Assembly: GCA_029204225.1 (NCBI GenBank)
Contig: CM055102.1
Location: 26,702,922 to 26,766,921 of the forward strand
Reading direction: 5' to 3'
DNA: 64,000 bases
Source: Diphasiastrum complanatum
Lineage: Eukaryota > Streptophyta > Lycopodiopsida > Lycopodiales > Lycopodiaceae
How positions within the stretch are numbered: position 1 is the first letter of the stretch; the number at the start of each line of letters is the position of its first letter. Below are positions 31,301-36,656 of this stretch, one piece after another. A program made the translations under genes and the position numbers. The notes under the pieces are model-generated. The model saw only the letters and a list, made by a program, of their open reading frames with translations, was not told the origin of the DNA and made no database searches.

Positions 31301-32677
31301 ATGTTCATTTGACAACCAAGAAGGATACATAGCTTTGGTATCTTAAAATGCTGAGGAGTCCACCAACATAACAAAATAGCTGCACCTTTACTCTCCTCTA
31401 AGTACTTTTCAATCTTGTAGTTATGTTTTCATCTAATATTTGGAGTTTGGAGACTGTTCACTCTAGTAACAATGTGTCACAAATAAATTACAAGGGCTCT
31501 GTGGCGAGGCCCAATTAAATGAGAAAACTCACAATCACCGCCAAGCTTATTATATCCTTCTATACCCTATGATAGAATCAACATGTTTCGTTCCCAAAAA
31601 AATTTGAGTAAGCTATCCGTGAAGCACCGCCGATGGAATACAAGAAATGGCCGGTAGAACCAACTTTCTACTAGGTTTTTTTTGCGTTTAATATACCATG
31701 AGGCGTGCTAGCAACCAGTCCAATGCTGGAAACTTTGATGTGAAGGGTCTTTCAAGCACTGAAAATGAAGATGCTTCCACCCTCTGCACCTGTGAGCCCC
31801 ATTACCCCCGAATGTCTTTTGAGTAAGAAAATATGCGACAAAAGTAGGTGGTAACTCTCCAAATGCTTTTGCTGGAGAATTCATGTAAAAGGTCACAAGC
31901 ATTGTTGATGATCTGAAAAGGGTGGAAGTTTTCTAGAACATCAAGCCCTATGCTGCTCTCCCTTGGTGCAAGGACATCACTGGAAGGTGAGGGATTTTCA
32001 TGAAAACCATGATGTTAGATTAGCAATACTAGAAGAAAGATCAATGCCTCCATTTGCTGGTTAAGGGCACATTTCCTCAAATTTGCGCTCCACAGAGCAA
32101 AGAAAAACTTTCTAACCAAAGACCTTGCAAATCAAGTATTGTATTTACATTTCAACAGAGTCTCTGATGAATGAAGCGTTGCCAAATAGAACTTCCATCT
32201 AGAGCGAGTGCTTTTCCCAGTTGCTGTGCTTCTCAGGGTTCTACTTTATCTCCAATCAGGTTCACAATTTGCATTGGGGACAATATACAAGATCCTGTAG
32301 CTACAAGATTCCAAACAGCAAGATATAGAGTACTTACATAGATATAGCTGTCCTCTCCCCGCTGACTCCCCTTTAAGATCACTGCAAATTTTTGCAGCCA
32401 ATTACTTGTATACTTTACATCCACAGAGCTTCAATCAGATCCAACCAAATAAATAACACAGACCCAAAACAAATAATGCATCAAAAATCCATTGCATGTT
32501 GCTAAAAACCGGCCTATCCAGCTTCACAAAATTAAGAGAAGAGCTTTTCAGGTAATGTAGCACACCGTCCGAGGCATCCACATCGATGGAGGGCACAACG
32601 GGAGGGATGAAGAGCAGCAGGACACGGCAAAGAAGAAAGGCGAGCGCCAGAACCACCGCCACCCACCATAGCTCCAT
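230..32677 (-). CDS. ALDH22A1: ALDH22A1-type aldehyde dehydrogenase, 5' two-fifths (six exons, partial)
   Basis: The family is plant aldehyde dehydrogenase family 22, NAD(P)-dependent enzymes that oxidise aldehydes to carboxylates and carry an N-terminal membrane anchor. Exons, in transcription order: 32566-32677, 32338-32381, 18434-18535, 16073-16200, 10026-10148, 230-383. They sum to 663 nt, 221 codons, with consistent phases and GT/AG borders and no stop or frameshift. Readable landmarks are the anchor after the first Met, [36 protein letters not shown] and the ALDH motif VPWNYPFHN. The usual protein is about 590-600 residues. The catalytic Cys and Glu and the rest of the NAD-binding fold lie in exons beyond the left edge. 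What is odd is scale: introns of 13.8, 9.6, 5.9 and 2.2 kb filled with retroelements. The family call rests on remembered similarity and was not searched. Confidence 0.9.
384..1134. other. ALDH22A1 intron 5, unassigned part
   Basis: AT-rich intronic sequence with no coding frame I recognise. It may include decayed 3' parts of the gypsy element whose protease begins at 1135, but I cannot show that. Confidence 0.5.
1135..1514 (-). mobile_element. Ty3/gypsy protease, C-terminal part (split by copia A)
   Basis: Minus-strand translation gives [13 protein letters not shown], one stop, then [20 protein letters not shown], the flap and C-terminal core of a gypsy aspartic protease (family pattern D-[VI]-ILG-x-x-W). 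The reading is broken by one in-frame stop. The matching N-terminal half is at 4553-4650, on the other side of copia A. No reverse transcriptase follows at lower coordinates. Confidence 0.75.
1515..2399 (-). repeat. copia A 3' LTR (885 bp)
   Basis: TGTTGG...CCAACA termini. It aligns with 3592-4552 along its length but lacks about 75 bp present at 3795-3870 in the partner. The polypurine tract lies directly beyond its right end. Confidence 0.88.
2475..2732 (-). pseudogene. copia A RNase H fragment
   Basis: Translation shows [20 protein letters not shown], then ISWNSRKQK and [10 protein letters not shown], the conserved copia RNase H core. It is joined almost directly to the gag knuckle region, so more than 3 kb of pol has been deleted. 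Confidence 0.88.
2983..3456 (-). pseudogene. copia A gag fragment
   Basis: A 157-codon frame with retrotransposon gag helices: [45 protein letters not shown] and [14 protein letters not shown]. This is the UBN2/gag-polypeptide pattern of plant copia. It lacks the usual N-terminus (MxxxKLxGxNYxxWK), and it is followed after a frameshift by a knuckle that has lost one Cys. Confidence 0.8.
3592..4552 (-). repeat. copia A 5' LTR (961 bp)
   Basis: Partner of 1515-2399 with the same inverted termini. The initiator-tRNA-Met-type primer-binding site lies immediately inside it on the minus strand. It contains a short GA run near 4420-4437. Confidence 0.88.
4553..5230 (-). mobile_element. Ty3/gypsy gag, zinc knuckle and protease N-terminus
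   Basis: Gag begins at the Met at 5230 ([11 protein letters not shown]) with a coiled-coil-like stretch ([19 protein letters not shown]) and a capsid-like segment ([11 protein letters not shown]...VTTWLDRW). A CCHC knuckle, [14 protein letters not shown], is encoded at 4819-4860. The protease active-site region [11 protein letters not shown] follows near 4620; Asn replaces the usual Ser/Thr of the D-S/T-G triad, so it is probably inactive. Several frameshifts and stops separate these parts. The frame runs up to the border of copia A at 4552. Confidence 0.8.
5282..6708 (-). repeat. Ty3/gypsy LTR between two gypsy internal regions
   Basis: In minus orientation a chromodomain end and purine tract (about 6709-6722) stop at TGTTACATACC (6708), the LTR start. 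Gag of a second gypsy unit begins at 5230, just past the other end. The segment 5895-6708 matches the solo copy at 43430-44510. Internal AAGGGTACC-type repeats lie at 6470-6640. The left border is not defined: I see no clear CA end or primer-binding site between 5282 and 5480, so this could be one shared LTR or two adjacent fragments. Confidence 0.55.
5577..5760. other. GC-rich island inside the gypsy LTR
   Basis: About 180 bp rich in CCTGCAG, GCGC and GGACC, in striking contrast to the AT-rich surroundings. The position fits the R/U5 region of the minus-strand LTR. No coding function is evident, although the region stays open in several frames because stop codons are rare in GC-rich sequence. 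Confidence 0.5.
6722..7144 (-). mobile_element. Ty3/gypsy integrase C-terminus and chromodomain (chromovirus)
   Basis: Minus-strand reading gives [20 protein letters not shown], then [20 protein letters not shown], the classic end of gypsy integrase. After one stop comes [20 protein letters not shown], a chromodomain. A polypurine tract and the LTR at 6708 follow. The upstream integrase core and reverse transcriptase are missing; the fragment ends near 7144. Confidence 0.88.
7145..7424. other. unassigned sequence between gypsy and copia B
   Basis: No recognisable domain. It may be part of copia B's decayed 3' pol, whose reverse transcriptase reading ends near 7425. Confidence 0.4.
7425..9210 (-). 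mobile_element. copia element B, heavily deleted
   Basis: In minus orientation the order is: a 94-bp LTR scrap (9117-9210, starting TGTTAG), a gag piece, integrase (8312-9000) and the linker plus reverse transcriptase start (7425-8303). Readable motifs are [16 protein letters not shown] (gag), [14 protein letters not shown] and [14 protein letters not shown] (integrase core), [27 protein letters not shown], then [33 protein letters not shown] and [14 protein letters not shown] (reverse transcriptase). Frameshifts occur near 7675, 8310 and 8580. Gag runs directly into integrase, with the rest of gag, protease and the integrase N-terminus gone. No 3' LTR was found. Confidence 0.85.
9211..10025. 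other. ALDH22A1 intron 5, unassigned part next to exon 5
   Basis: A 163-codon plus-strand frame (9313-9804) is open here, but it has no family resemblance and no codon pattern I trust. I treat the region as intron. Confidence 0.5.
10026..10148 (-). CDS. ALDH22A1: ALDH22A1 exon 5
   Basis: Encodes [18 protein letters not shown], then [17 protein letters not shown] and LKPEK, all matching ALDH22 proteins closely. Acceptor TTTGTAAG, donor AAAAAG|GTATT. Phase 2 at its end matches exon 6. A 9.6-kb intron follows. Confidence 0.9.
10149..13239. other. ALDH22A1 intron 4, unassigned 3.1 kb
   Basis: I found no exon, transposon domain or LTR border. Very old repeats are possible but not visible by eye. 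Confidence 0.45.
13240..14110 (+). mobile_element. Ty3/gypsy integrase remnant
   Basis: Plus-strand readings in changing frames give VVVDRF (start of the integrase core), [39 protein letters not shown] and, near 13990-14060, [17 protein letters not shown]. All are standard gypsy integrase blocks in the correct order. Several frameshifts and stops make it non-functional. It is interrupted by an inverted-repeat insert (13352-13528) and abuts a copia LTR at 14111. Confidence 0.78.
13352..13528. mobile_element. MITE-like insert with 12-bp flanking direct repeats
   Basis: An identical 12-mer, AAGGTTTTCATA, occurs at 13340-13351 and 13529-13540. The 177 bp between them begin GTTACCA and end with TGGTAACCTTG, so inverted termini are present, offset by about four bases at the right end. 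The interior is rich in TTCGAATCG/CGATTCGAA-like palindromes. The gypsy integrase reading is interrupted here. A 12-bp duplication is long for most TIR superfamilies (hAT 8, MULE 9-10). Confidence 0.45.
14111..14533 (+). repeat. copia D 5' LTR
   Basis: Starts TATTAGGAATAAATG (ancestral TGTTAG) and ends TTCTGACA just before a primer-binding site. It is homologous, in reverse orientation, to the copia C LTR at 22207-22519 and to the remnant at 18868-19320: shared blocks include GGCCATGCCTGCGTGCTAT and GTGAGTGCTAGTAGG. It follows the gypsy integrase remnant directly. Confidence 0.75.
14534..14800 (+). mobile_element. copia D primer-binding site and leader (rest lost)
   Basis: TGGTATCAAAGCAG at 14534 is a one-mismatch tRNA-iMet primer-binding site. 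About 250 nt of leader follow, with GAGAGAGA and CTGAAGCTG-type sequence resembling the copia C leader. No gag follows, so the element is truncated. Confidence 0.6.
14801..16072. other. ALDH22A1 intron 4, unassigned
   Basis: AT-rich and with no recognised domain, up to the exon 4 donor. Confidence 0.45.
16073..16200 (-). CDS. ALDH22A1: ALDH22A1 exon 4
   Basis: Encodes [19 protein letters not shown], then FKMRRQ and a conserved helix ending in HQELICE. The acceptor is GAAGGTAG and the donor GA|GTAAGT. It leaves two bases of a Glu codon completed by exon 5. A long GA tract (in gene orientation) begins only about 70 nt upstream of its acceptor. Confidence 0.9.
16274..16347. repeat. (CT)n microsatellite next to ALDH22A1 exon 4
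   Basis: About 37 CT units on the plus strand, GA in gene orientation. It ends about 70 nt upstream of the exon 4 acceptor, inside intron 3. Confidence 0.97.
16350..17760 (+). mobile_element. LINE (non-LTR retrotransposon) remnant in intron 3
   Basis: Plus-strand pieces in LINE order. An ORF1-like segment (about 16350-16579) reads [20 protein letters not shown] and IFLDDDLT. An endonuclease segment (17087-17518) has [12 protein letters not shown], the GDFNART-like block. A reverse transcriptase segment (about 17520-17745) reads [26 protein letters not shown] and [12 protein letters not shown]. Frames shift repeatedly and an unrelated AT-rich stretch lies at 16800-16890. It is antisense to ALDH22A1, and no poly(A) tail was found. 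Confidence 0.75.
17761..18433. other. ALDH22A1 intron 3, unassigned part
   Basis: No domain is seen. It may include decayed LINE 3' sequence. Confidence 0.45.
18434..18535 (-). CDS. ALDH22A1: ALDH22A1 exon 3
   Basis: Exactly 34 codons, from VPRKGKG to ALSFDE. It includes the family block [13 protein letters not shown]. The acceptor is AAACAG and the donor GAA|GTAAGT. It is separated from exon 2 by 13.8 kb of retroelement-rich intron. Confidence 0.9.
18868..19320 (+). repeat. copia LTR remnant of the C/D family
   Basis: Shares GGCCAAGCCTACGTGCTAT and the GTGAGT/ATGAGTGCTAGTA...ACTCTACC-type 3' portion with the copia D LTR (14111-14533), and ends ...TACAACA. A degenerate primer-binding site (TGGAATTAGAA) follows. 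The left border is approximate and no internal region is recognised. Confidence 0.5.
19321..22206. repeat. degenerate duplicated segments in ALDH22A1 intron 2
   Basis: Three related blocks at about 19390-19600, 21170-21340 and 21360-21570 share CATATATGTATTGCGGT, ACTATAACYCC and CTCAGGTTTCTA, followed by AATCACAAxxTT and TAGTAACTCCTAATAC. A second shared block, TTTGGAGTTTGTAGGTCA plus TTTGTGCCAA, occurs near 20895-20960 and 21905-21965. They look like old tandem duplications. CCCCTACTTTAAAACAACATTGTCCACAATG near 20220 resembles the 3' end of a gypsy pol and polypurine tract on the minus strand. No intact gene is present. Confidence 0.5.
22207..22519 (-). repeat. copia C 3' LTR
   Basis: In minus orientation it begins TGTTAGAATTAATG at 22519 next to a purine tract and ends ...TTTTGACA at 22207. 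It aligns end to end with the copia D LTR on the opposite strand. Confidence 0.75.
22207..23763 (-). mobile_element. copia element C (gag, gag-preintegrase and pol end; mid-pol deleted)
   Basis: Gag starts at the Met at 23763 (MAGLND) with [17 protein letters not shown]. More gag follows, [13 protein letters not shown] and [12 protein letters not shown] (23189-23600), frameshifted. A gag-preintegrase region lies near 22830-23100 ([20 protein letters not shown]). Then, with integrase and reverse transcriptase missing, comes the RNase H tail [20 protein letters not shown] (22514-22660) and the polypurine tract. The 3' LTR is 22207-22519. No 5' LTR was found; a leader-like stretch extends to about 23960. 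Confidence 0.82.
23764..24905. other. copia C leader region and unassigned intron
   Basis: Up to about 23960 the sequence resembles a copia leader (repeated CAGATT/CTGAAxCT-type motifs). Beyond that I see nothing I can name. Confidence 0.4.
24906..25060. mobile_element. putative MITE with 20-bp terminal inverted repeats
   Basis: Starts CAAGTGTCGTACCACAGCAC and ends with its reverse complement, one mismatch in 20. The 155-bp unit also has internal GGCACC/GGTGCC palindromes and an A/T-rich centre. A related CACGGCACC...GTGTCGTGGGG piece follows at 25078-25098. No clear target-site duplication is visible. It is noncoding. Confidence 0.55.
25061..25745. other. ALDH22A1 intron 2, unassigned
   Basis: AT-rich, with no recognised feature. 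Confidence 0.45.
25746..26160 (-). pseudogene. unidentified exon-like fragment
   Basis: Just after a good acceptor (TGTTTTGCAG, about 26151-26160) the minus strand reads [19 protein letters not shown], then [11 protein letters not shown], one stop, and [18 protein letters not shown]. Downstream in another frame a 76-codon stretch (25746-25976) contains [17 protein letters not shown]. The composition looks like a helical protein rather than a transposon. I do not recognise the family. With the fragments at 29977-30810 it may be a decayed gene, cut by copia E, inside the ALDH22A1 intron. Confidence 0.3.
26161..26622. other. unassigned intron left of copia E
   Basis: No recognised feature. It ends with the target-site copy GCTAG (26618-26622). 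Confidence 0.45.
26623..27040 (-). repeat. copia E 3' LTR (418 bp)
   Basis: Plus strand begins TGATAGAATC and ends AATTCTAACA. It keeps a short stretch (about 26837-26860) missing from the other LTR. Confidence 0.9.
27050..28588 (-). pseudogene. copia E reverse transcriptase and RNase H
   Basis: From the 5' side of the minus strand: [39 protein letters not shown] and [20 protein letters not shown] (28217-28588); then [10 protein letters not shown], carrying the YVDD catalytic motif, and [18 protein letters not shown] (27716-28087); then [20 protein letters not shown] and [20 protein letters not shown] (27340-27873). It ends with an [13 protein letters not shown]-type tail near 27060-27130. 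Three frame changes and at least one stop make it inactive. Confidence 0.9.
28598..28631 (+). other. second LTR tail and primer-binding site on the opposite strand
   Basis: AATCACTGAAATTCTATCA followed by TGGTATCAGAGCAAGG matches the 3' end of the element's own LTR (17 of 19 bases) plus a primer-binding site, but on the plus strand and directly abutting the pol sequence. Confidence 0.7.
28640..29440. repeat. copia E leader with tandem repeats
   Basis: From about 28670 to 28990, CTGGTGCAGG, TTCTTCTGAGGGCGGCAG and CTGGTACAGGTTCATC recur in units of about 81 bp made of two near-40-bp halves. At about 29165-29310 a separate block of roughly 85 bp (CAACAATTGGACAGGTC...GATATCCTCAAAA) is duplicated. 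Both are direct repeats. Frames open across them are by-products of the repeat period. Confidence 0.75.
29464..29861 (-). repeat. copia E 5' LTR (398 bp)
   Basis: Same termini as its partner, with the primer-binding site immediately inside on the minus strand. Confidence 0.9.
29977..30060 (-). pseudogene. exon-like fragment of an unidentified gene
   Basis: Minus strand reads [20 protein letters not shown], then KPKTR, up to a GTAAGAAT donor-like site at about 29976. An in-frame stop lies just upstream. The family is not recognised. Orientation and order match the fragments at 30538-30810 and 25746-26160. Confidence 0.28.
30538..30810 (-). pseudogene. coding-like 91-codon segment with one stop
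   Basis: One minus frame stays open but for a single [23 protein letters not shown], then [26 protein letters not shown], stop, and [20 protein letters not shown]. Its Leu/His/Cys-rich helical character is unlike the surrounding retroelements. I cannot name the family. It may be a fossil host exon. Confidence 0.3.
30811..32337. other. ALDH22A1 intron 2, distal part
   Basis: Possible further decayed coding scraps lie on the minus strand near 30900-31250, with several stops. A 64-codon minus frame at 31708-31902 has no recognised domain. Otherwise this is ordinary intron up to the exon 2 donor. Confidence 0.4.
32338..32381 (-). CDS. ALDH22A1: ALDH22A1 exon 2 (44-nt micro-exon)
   Basis: A very short exon between a TTTGCAG acceptor and a GTAAGT donor. 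It completes the Val codon split from exon 1 and encodes [14 protein letters not shown], matching the position and the ending (SFIY) of the family segment before the PPRG/PRKG region. Its length (2 + 42 nt) brings the frame to phase 0, as exon 3 requires. Automatic gene finders could easily miss it. Confidence 0.8.
32566..32677 (-). CDS. ALDH22A1: ALDH22A1 exon 1: start codon and membrane anchor
   Basis: Encodes 37 codons plus one base. The chosen start is the Met followed by ELWW, which matches the family's N-terminus (Met, two or three residues, WW). An upstream in-frame Met at 32725 would add only a Ser/Glu repeat translated from the GA-rich leader, so I prefer 32677. Residues about 4-25 form one hydrophobic membrane segment, followed by [14 protein letters not shown], a family signature. 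The donor is a somewhat weak G|GTGTGC and leaves phase 1, which exon 2 completes to give Val. Confidence 0.88.
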
Positions 32678-32845
32678 CACCTGCCTCTCTCTCTGGCTCT
32701 CGCTCTCGCTCTCGCTCTCGCTCAAGCTCTCTCTCTTTCTCTGTCTCTGGCTCTCTCTCTCGCCCTCCTCGCTCGACGATATAGAGAGTGCTTGGTTCTT
32801 ATGTGAATAGCAACCTTGGGCCCCCCTTTTATTTCAATTCATGGG
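32678..32845 (-). promoter_or_regulatory. putative ALDH22A1 core promoter and GA-rich 5' leader
   Basis: Directly upstream of the start codon are about 80 nt of GAGAGC/GAGAGA repeats in gene orientation, typical of plant GAGA-type leaders bound by BPC factors. Further up, at about 32829-32837, AAATAAAAG could serve as a TATA-like element, and CTCTCTATAT near 32775-32785 is a second candidate. The transcription start was not determined; placement is inference from sequence only. Confidence 0.35.
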
Positions 32846-33689
32846 GCCAGCAATTCATCATTGTTTTTCACAATACCCATTATGCGTGGACTATTAGTGT
32901 TGGGTAGTTTGAGTGCATCTTTCTTTTGAAAGCAACCCTACTTTGGTCCCACTCCATATTGATGCTTTGTTAAAGAGGTCAACTCTAGAGTCTAGTCAAA
33001 AATTGACAATTTACTCACATTCTATGTTTTATACTACATGCCTTAAAGGAGATGCTCTATACATGCATGTTGTCATATTTATGCATGTGGAAGAGATTTT
33101 TTTTTACACATATTTACACGTTTATCAGACAACAAAAACAAGAGAGACATTTGTTAAACATAGTGGAGCCCCACTCACTTAAAACTAGGGCATAGAAAAC
33201 GCAAAAAGACACAGCATAGAGAGAGAGAGAAAGAGTTGTTGCAACCAAGATCAACTTCACAACAACATGGCTACCTTTTGTGCGTAATTTTTGAAGTTGT
33301 AATAGGAGCGATTGAATCCTCCTTATTTGCCTTGTTTGCATCGACCTCTATAGGCATTACTTCGTGAATTTTGTGCCTTGCTATTGCTATTATGTGTGTG
33401 GCTTGGTGGCTTGGTGGCTTGGTGGAGAACTTCCATACAGTTGAGGTGTAGCTAGGGCTTGCCTTCATATGAGCTTTGTGGGCTATTAAATCCAACATAG
33501 TCTACCAAAAAAGTAATGTGCGAAAGGTTTGAAAGACAATAATACAACACAACTTGATGTGTTGTCTTGACATTGATTGATAGTCATGTCTGGCCTACCC
33601 AAGGTGAAACGGTGGACTTCATTGGTAATAAGAATACTCAAGTTTGGGATGTCTGGTAAGAAGAAGGGATTGGATTTGTTGGAAGGATT
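32846..33689. other. intergenic region upstream of ALDH22A1
   Basis: No gene is recognised. There is a short GA run near 33221-33232 and a TGGCTTGGTGGCTTGG minirepeat near 33400-33425. Confidence 0.5.
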
Positions 33690-33876
33690 CTTTCCTCCAA
33701 GATTACTGGTATGACCAAAAAAAATATTGACTCTGTTATTTGCACATAAAGAATGGGATTTAAATAACACCTATTAAATCCATTCTCAAGGAAAAACTGG
33801 TCAAGTTTCTAGTACCACATACTAGATGATTGCTTCAATTTGTGAACGGCCTTCTTTAGCCTACAAATATGGTATA
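33690..33876 (-). mobile_element. copia reverse transcriptase scrap
   Basis: The minus strand reads CRLKKAVHKLKQSSSMWY, one stop, then KLDQFFLENGFNRC and NPILYVQI, the copia block that follows LYGLKQxPRxWY. It is an isolated fragment facing copia F on the opposite strand. Confidence 0.65.
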
Positions 33877-34151
33877 CGTCCGTTTCGAAATCTAATGGTT
33901 GTTTTATATGCACGAGTTCGACACACTCAAATTTAACTCTTATCAGAGTTATCACTATGTTGCTGCAAGAAGATACTTGAAAAAGTCAAGACACTTCGTC
34001 TACCTCTTCATCTCATGCTATATGTAACAAGGGCTCGAAACGACAGAAGCAGAAAAGCTCCAAGCAGTCTGCATCGAATCAGAAACAGACTCAAAGTCAA
34101 GAACAATCATCAAATCAGGTATTGCAAACGCAATAACCATGAGATCCAGGA

Positions 34152-34760
34152 TTGCAAATTCTCAAAGTGAAGAATGCTGCCAAGCAACCTGATCAAAAAG
34201 CAAATACAGTTTTAGCATCTTCTCAAGTCGAAATGGACGAAGGCGCTTTTATGGTCAAAGGCAAATACGCGAATTCGGATGATTCGCGGTTTCTAGATTC
34301 TGGAGCTACTCAACATATGACCAATCATCGTGAGATTTCCAATCCTATACGCCTTACAACACAAAAAAAGTATGTTCATCTTGGTGATGATAGTACTCAC
34401 ACTATCGAAGGTGAAGGTACTGTAAGATTGAGATTCCAACATGATCAATTCAAACTATTGTCAAAAGTCTTGTATGTTCCTAAACTCTCTACAAATCTGT
34501 TATCAGTAAGTAGAATTGCAGATTTAGATCATAAGGTGGAGTTTGAGTCTGATCAATGCAGAATTATCGATAGGAGTAATAAGATCCTTGCACTCGGCAA
34601 GAGGCATGGATACTTATATAGATTGGCACATTGTTATTCTGATTCTAGTCAAGCTTTGAAAACCTCTGTTCTTGTCAATAAAATTACTATGGCATCATCG
34701 CTTAGGACACTTGAATTATGCATCTGTTTCGAACATGTCCAAACAATCCATGGCTCTTGA
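34152..34760 (+). pseudogene. copia F protease and gag-preintegrase segment
   Basis: A 202-codon frame. The aspartic protease active site is FLDSGATQHM. Then YVHLGDDSTHTIEGEGTVRL, FKLLSKVLYVPKLSTNLLSV and NKILALGKRHGYLYRLAHC form the protease C-terminus and the region before integrase. The last 20 or so residues are out of frame relative to the family. Confidence 0.85.
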
Positions 34761-35498
34761 TCTCAACTATCCTTCTGGTAAAGTCGATCTCCATGTCTGC
34801 CATAGCTGCATCCTTGGAAAGTAGACTAGGATTCCTTTTAGATCAAGTCATAGGCATGCAACAAAAGGTCTGTTAGATGTTGTTCATTCAAATATACGGG
34901 GACCTATGCAAACTCCATCATTTCTAGATGCGAAGTATTTTATTACCTTTATTGACAAATTCTCCAGAAGAACAGTTGTTTACTTCATCAAGCAAAAATT
35001 AGAAGCTTTCATCAAGTTCAAACAATTCAAAGAGCATGCAGAAAATCAAACTAGCAAACGAATTAAGGCACTGAGGTCAGATAACGGGGGAGAATATATT
35101 TTCACCAAATTCAAGCAATACTGTCTTAACAACGGCATTGAGTGACAATACATTACCTCTTATTCACCTTAGTCAATTGGTCTTGTTGAGAGAAAGAACA
35201 TAACCTTAGTCGAATCACATGTTATCACATGCGACACTTCCAAAGTCTTTCTATGCTGAAGCTATTTCAACAGCAACCTATATTCAGAAATGTTTAGTAA
35301 GTATTGCAAGTGCACTATGTGAAATTTCACACGTGTGGAAATGTCTTCTCAATGAAGAGATTAGATTGCAGTACTATCGAACGAAAGATATGACGATAGG
35401 TATTTTTACGAAAGCATTAAGCTTGGATGCACACAGAAGATTTTGTGAAAAACTAAGTTTAAAGGTCAAGGCATTCATGGATTCAGATTAAGAGAGAT

Positions 35499-36656
35499 TG
35501 TTGGATAATTCTCCTTCCTACTAATCAACTAATCAGTTTTTAATCTTCATCCAACTGTTTATCCAGTTCTACGGATTGTCCCGTGTCTTTATACAGTCTG
35601 CAGAATTACAAGTGTTTTTACACAGTCTGCAGAGATACACGGAGTTTGACAACAATGTCGCATTTTCTCTCTCTACAAACTCGACAGTGTCGCTTGTCAG
35701 TAAAAATGCAGTGTCGGCTATTTCACATTTTTTGGCTATCGAGAATTACGTGTAAAAATGCAGTGTCGTCTTTTTCGCTATTTTCGTCTGTTAGGAATTA
35801 CGTGCAAAAATGTAGTGTCACATTTTTTGTCTGTCAAAAATCACGAGTAAAAATGCAATGTCGCATTTTTCGCCTGTGGCAGTTTACATTCATTTATGCA
35901 GAATGACAGTCTACGTTCATTTATGCAGGCAAAGTATTTACGGCCAATTGTCACCGCTTATCAGCAAGCAACTTCTGAGAAGAACTAGATGAATGCCAGT
36001 GGACACCAACCAACTAGCAATCGCATTTGACGACCTAATTACTTAGTATAAATCAGCTGTTCATATATCTCATCATTAATGATCAAGTAGAATGATCAAT
36101 CAACATTGTGAATTGTGAAGGAGTTGAGTGTTATTACACGATGCTTCCTGTGCTCTCATCAAACAGATCGTTCACAATCAGAAAGTATTGATGTTAGCTC
36201 TCTATCAAGCTTTCAAGATTGAACTCTCTTGAGCATTCTAGCTCAGTCTTTTAGAGATTTATTTTAGAGTTGCTATTGCGCTACTGCTTATCAGCAGAGT
36301 TGCTTATTTCAGACTTATTCTCACTCATAGACAACTTTAGAGTGCGTGGTTTCTATCTGCTATTGTCTTGCACTCTTAGCATCTGATCTTGCTTTTCTGA
36401 ATCAATATTATTTTTTTATTGCGTTCAGTTTGTGTCAGAATGCATGCATCTCTGTATTGCTTTTGTAACTGATAGAAATTGTTTGAGAATTCAATACTTT
36501 ATGTTTGGCTACGTACTCACTCAGTATCTAGCGAAAGTTAGTTGCTAAAGATTGAATGTGATTTCCATCACTACTGCTTTGTTCAATTTTTTATAGGCGT
36601 AGTCATGCATTGGAAGTAGAAAGTTTTCGCATTCTATTACTCACCTATTTCTAACA
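35499..36656 (+). repeat. copia F 3' LTR (about 1.16 kb)
   Basis: Starts TGTTGGATAATTCTCC after an A/G-rich tract and ends ...TATTTCTAACA. A similar end precedes the copia G primer-binding site. It carries about four degenerate copies of a roughly 60-bp unit (GTAAAAATGCAGTGTCG...TTTTTCGxxTGT) at 35690-35880 and a likely transcription start region beyond 36040. Confidence 0.75.

Larger units (their letters stand above)
33929..36656 (+). mobile_element. copia element F, 5'-truncated
   Basis: It begins inside gag (THSNLTLIRVITMLLQED), which aligns with copia G from 49830 on. Then come a deleted zinc knuckle near 34110-34150, protease (FLDSGATQHMTN) with the gag-preintegrase domain (34152-34760), an integrase segment (34906-35200: FITFIDKFSRRTVVYFIKQK, ALRSDNGGEYIF, VERKN), a deletion, and the RNase H tail IGIFTKALSLDAHRRF (to 35491). 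The 3' LTR is 35499-36656. The 5' LTR, gag start and reverse transcriptase are missing. Confidence 0.85.

Noticed and set aside
31708-31902. 64-codon minus frame as an extra ALDH22A1 exon
   Set aside because: It does not match the family, and exons 1, 2 and 3 already join in phase without it.
32566-32725. Upstream in-frame Met of ALDH22A1 (MSESESES...)
   Set aside because: It encodes only the GA-repeat leader. The family begins at the Met directly before the WW-containing anchor.
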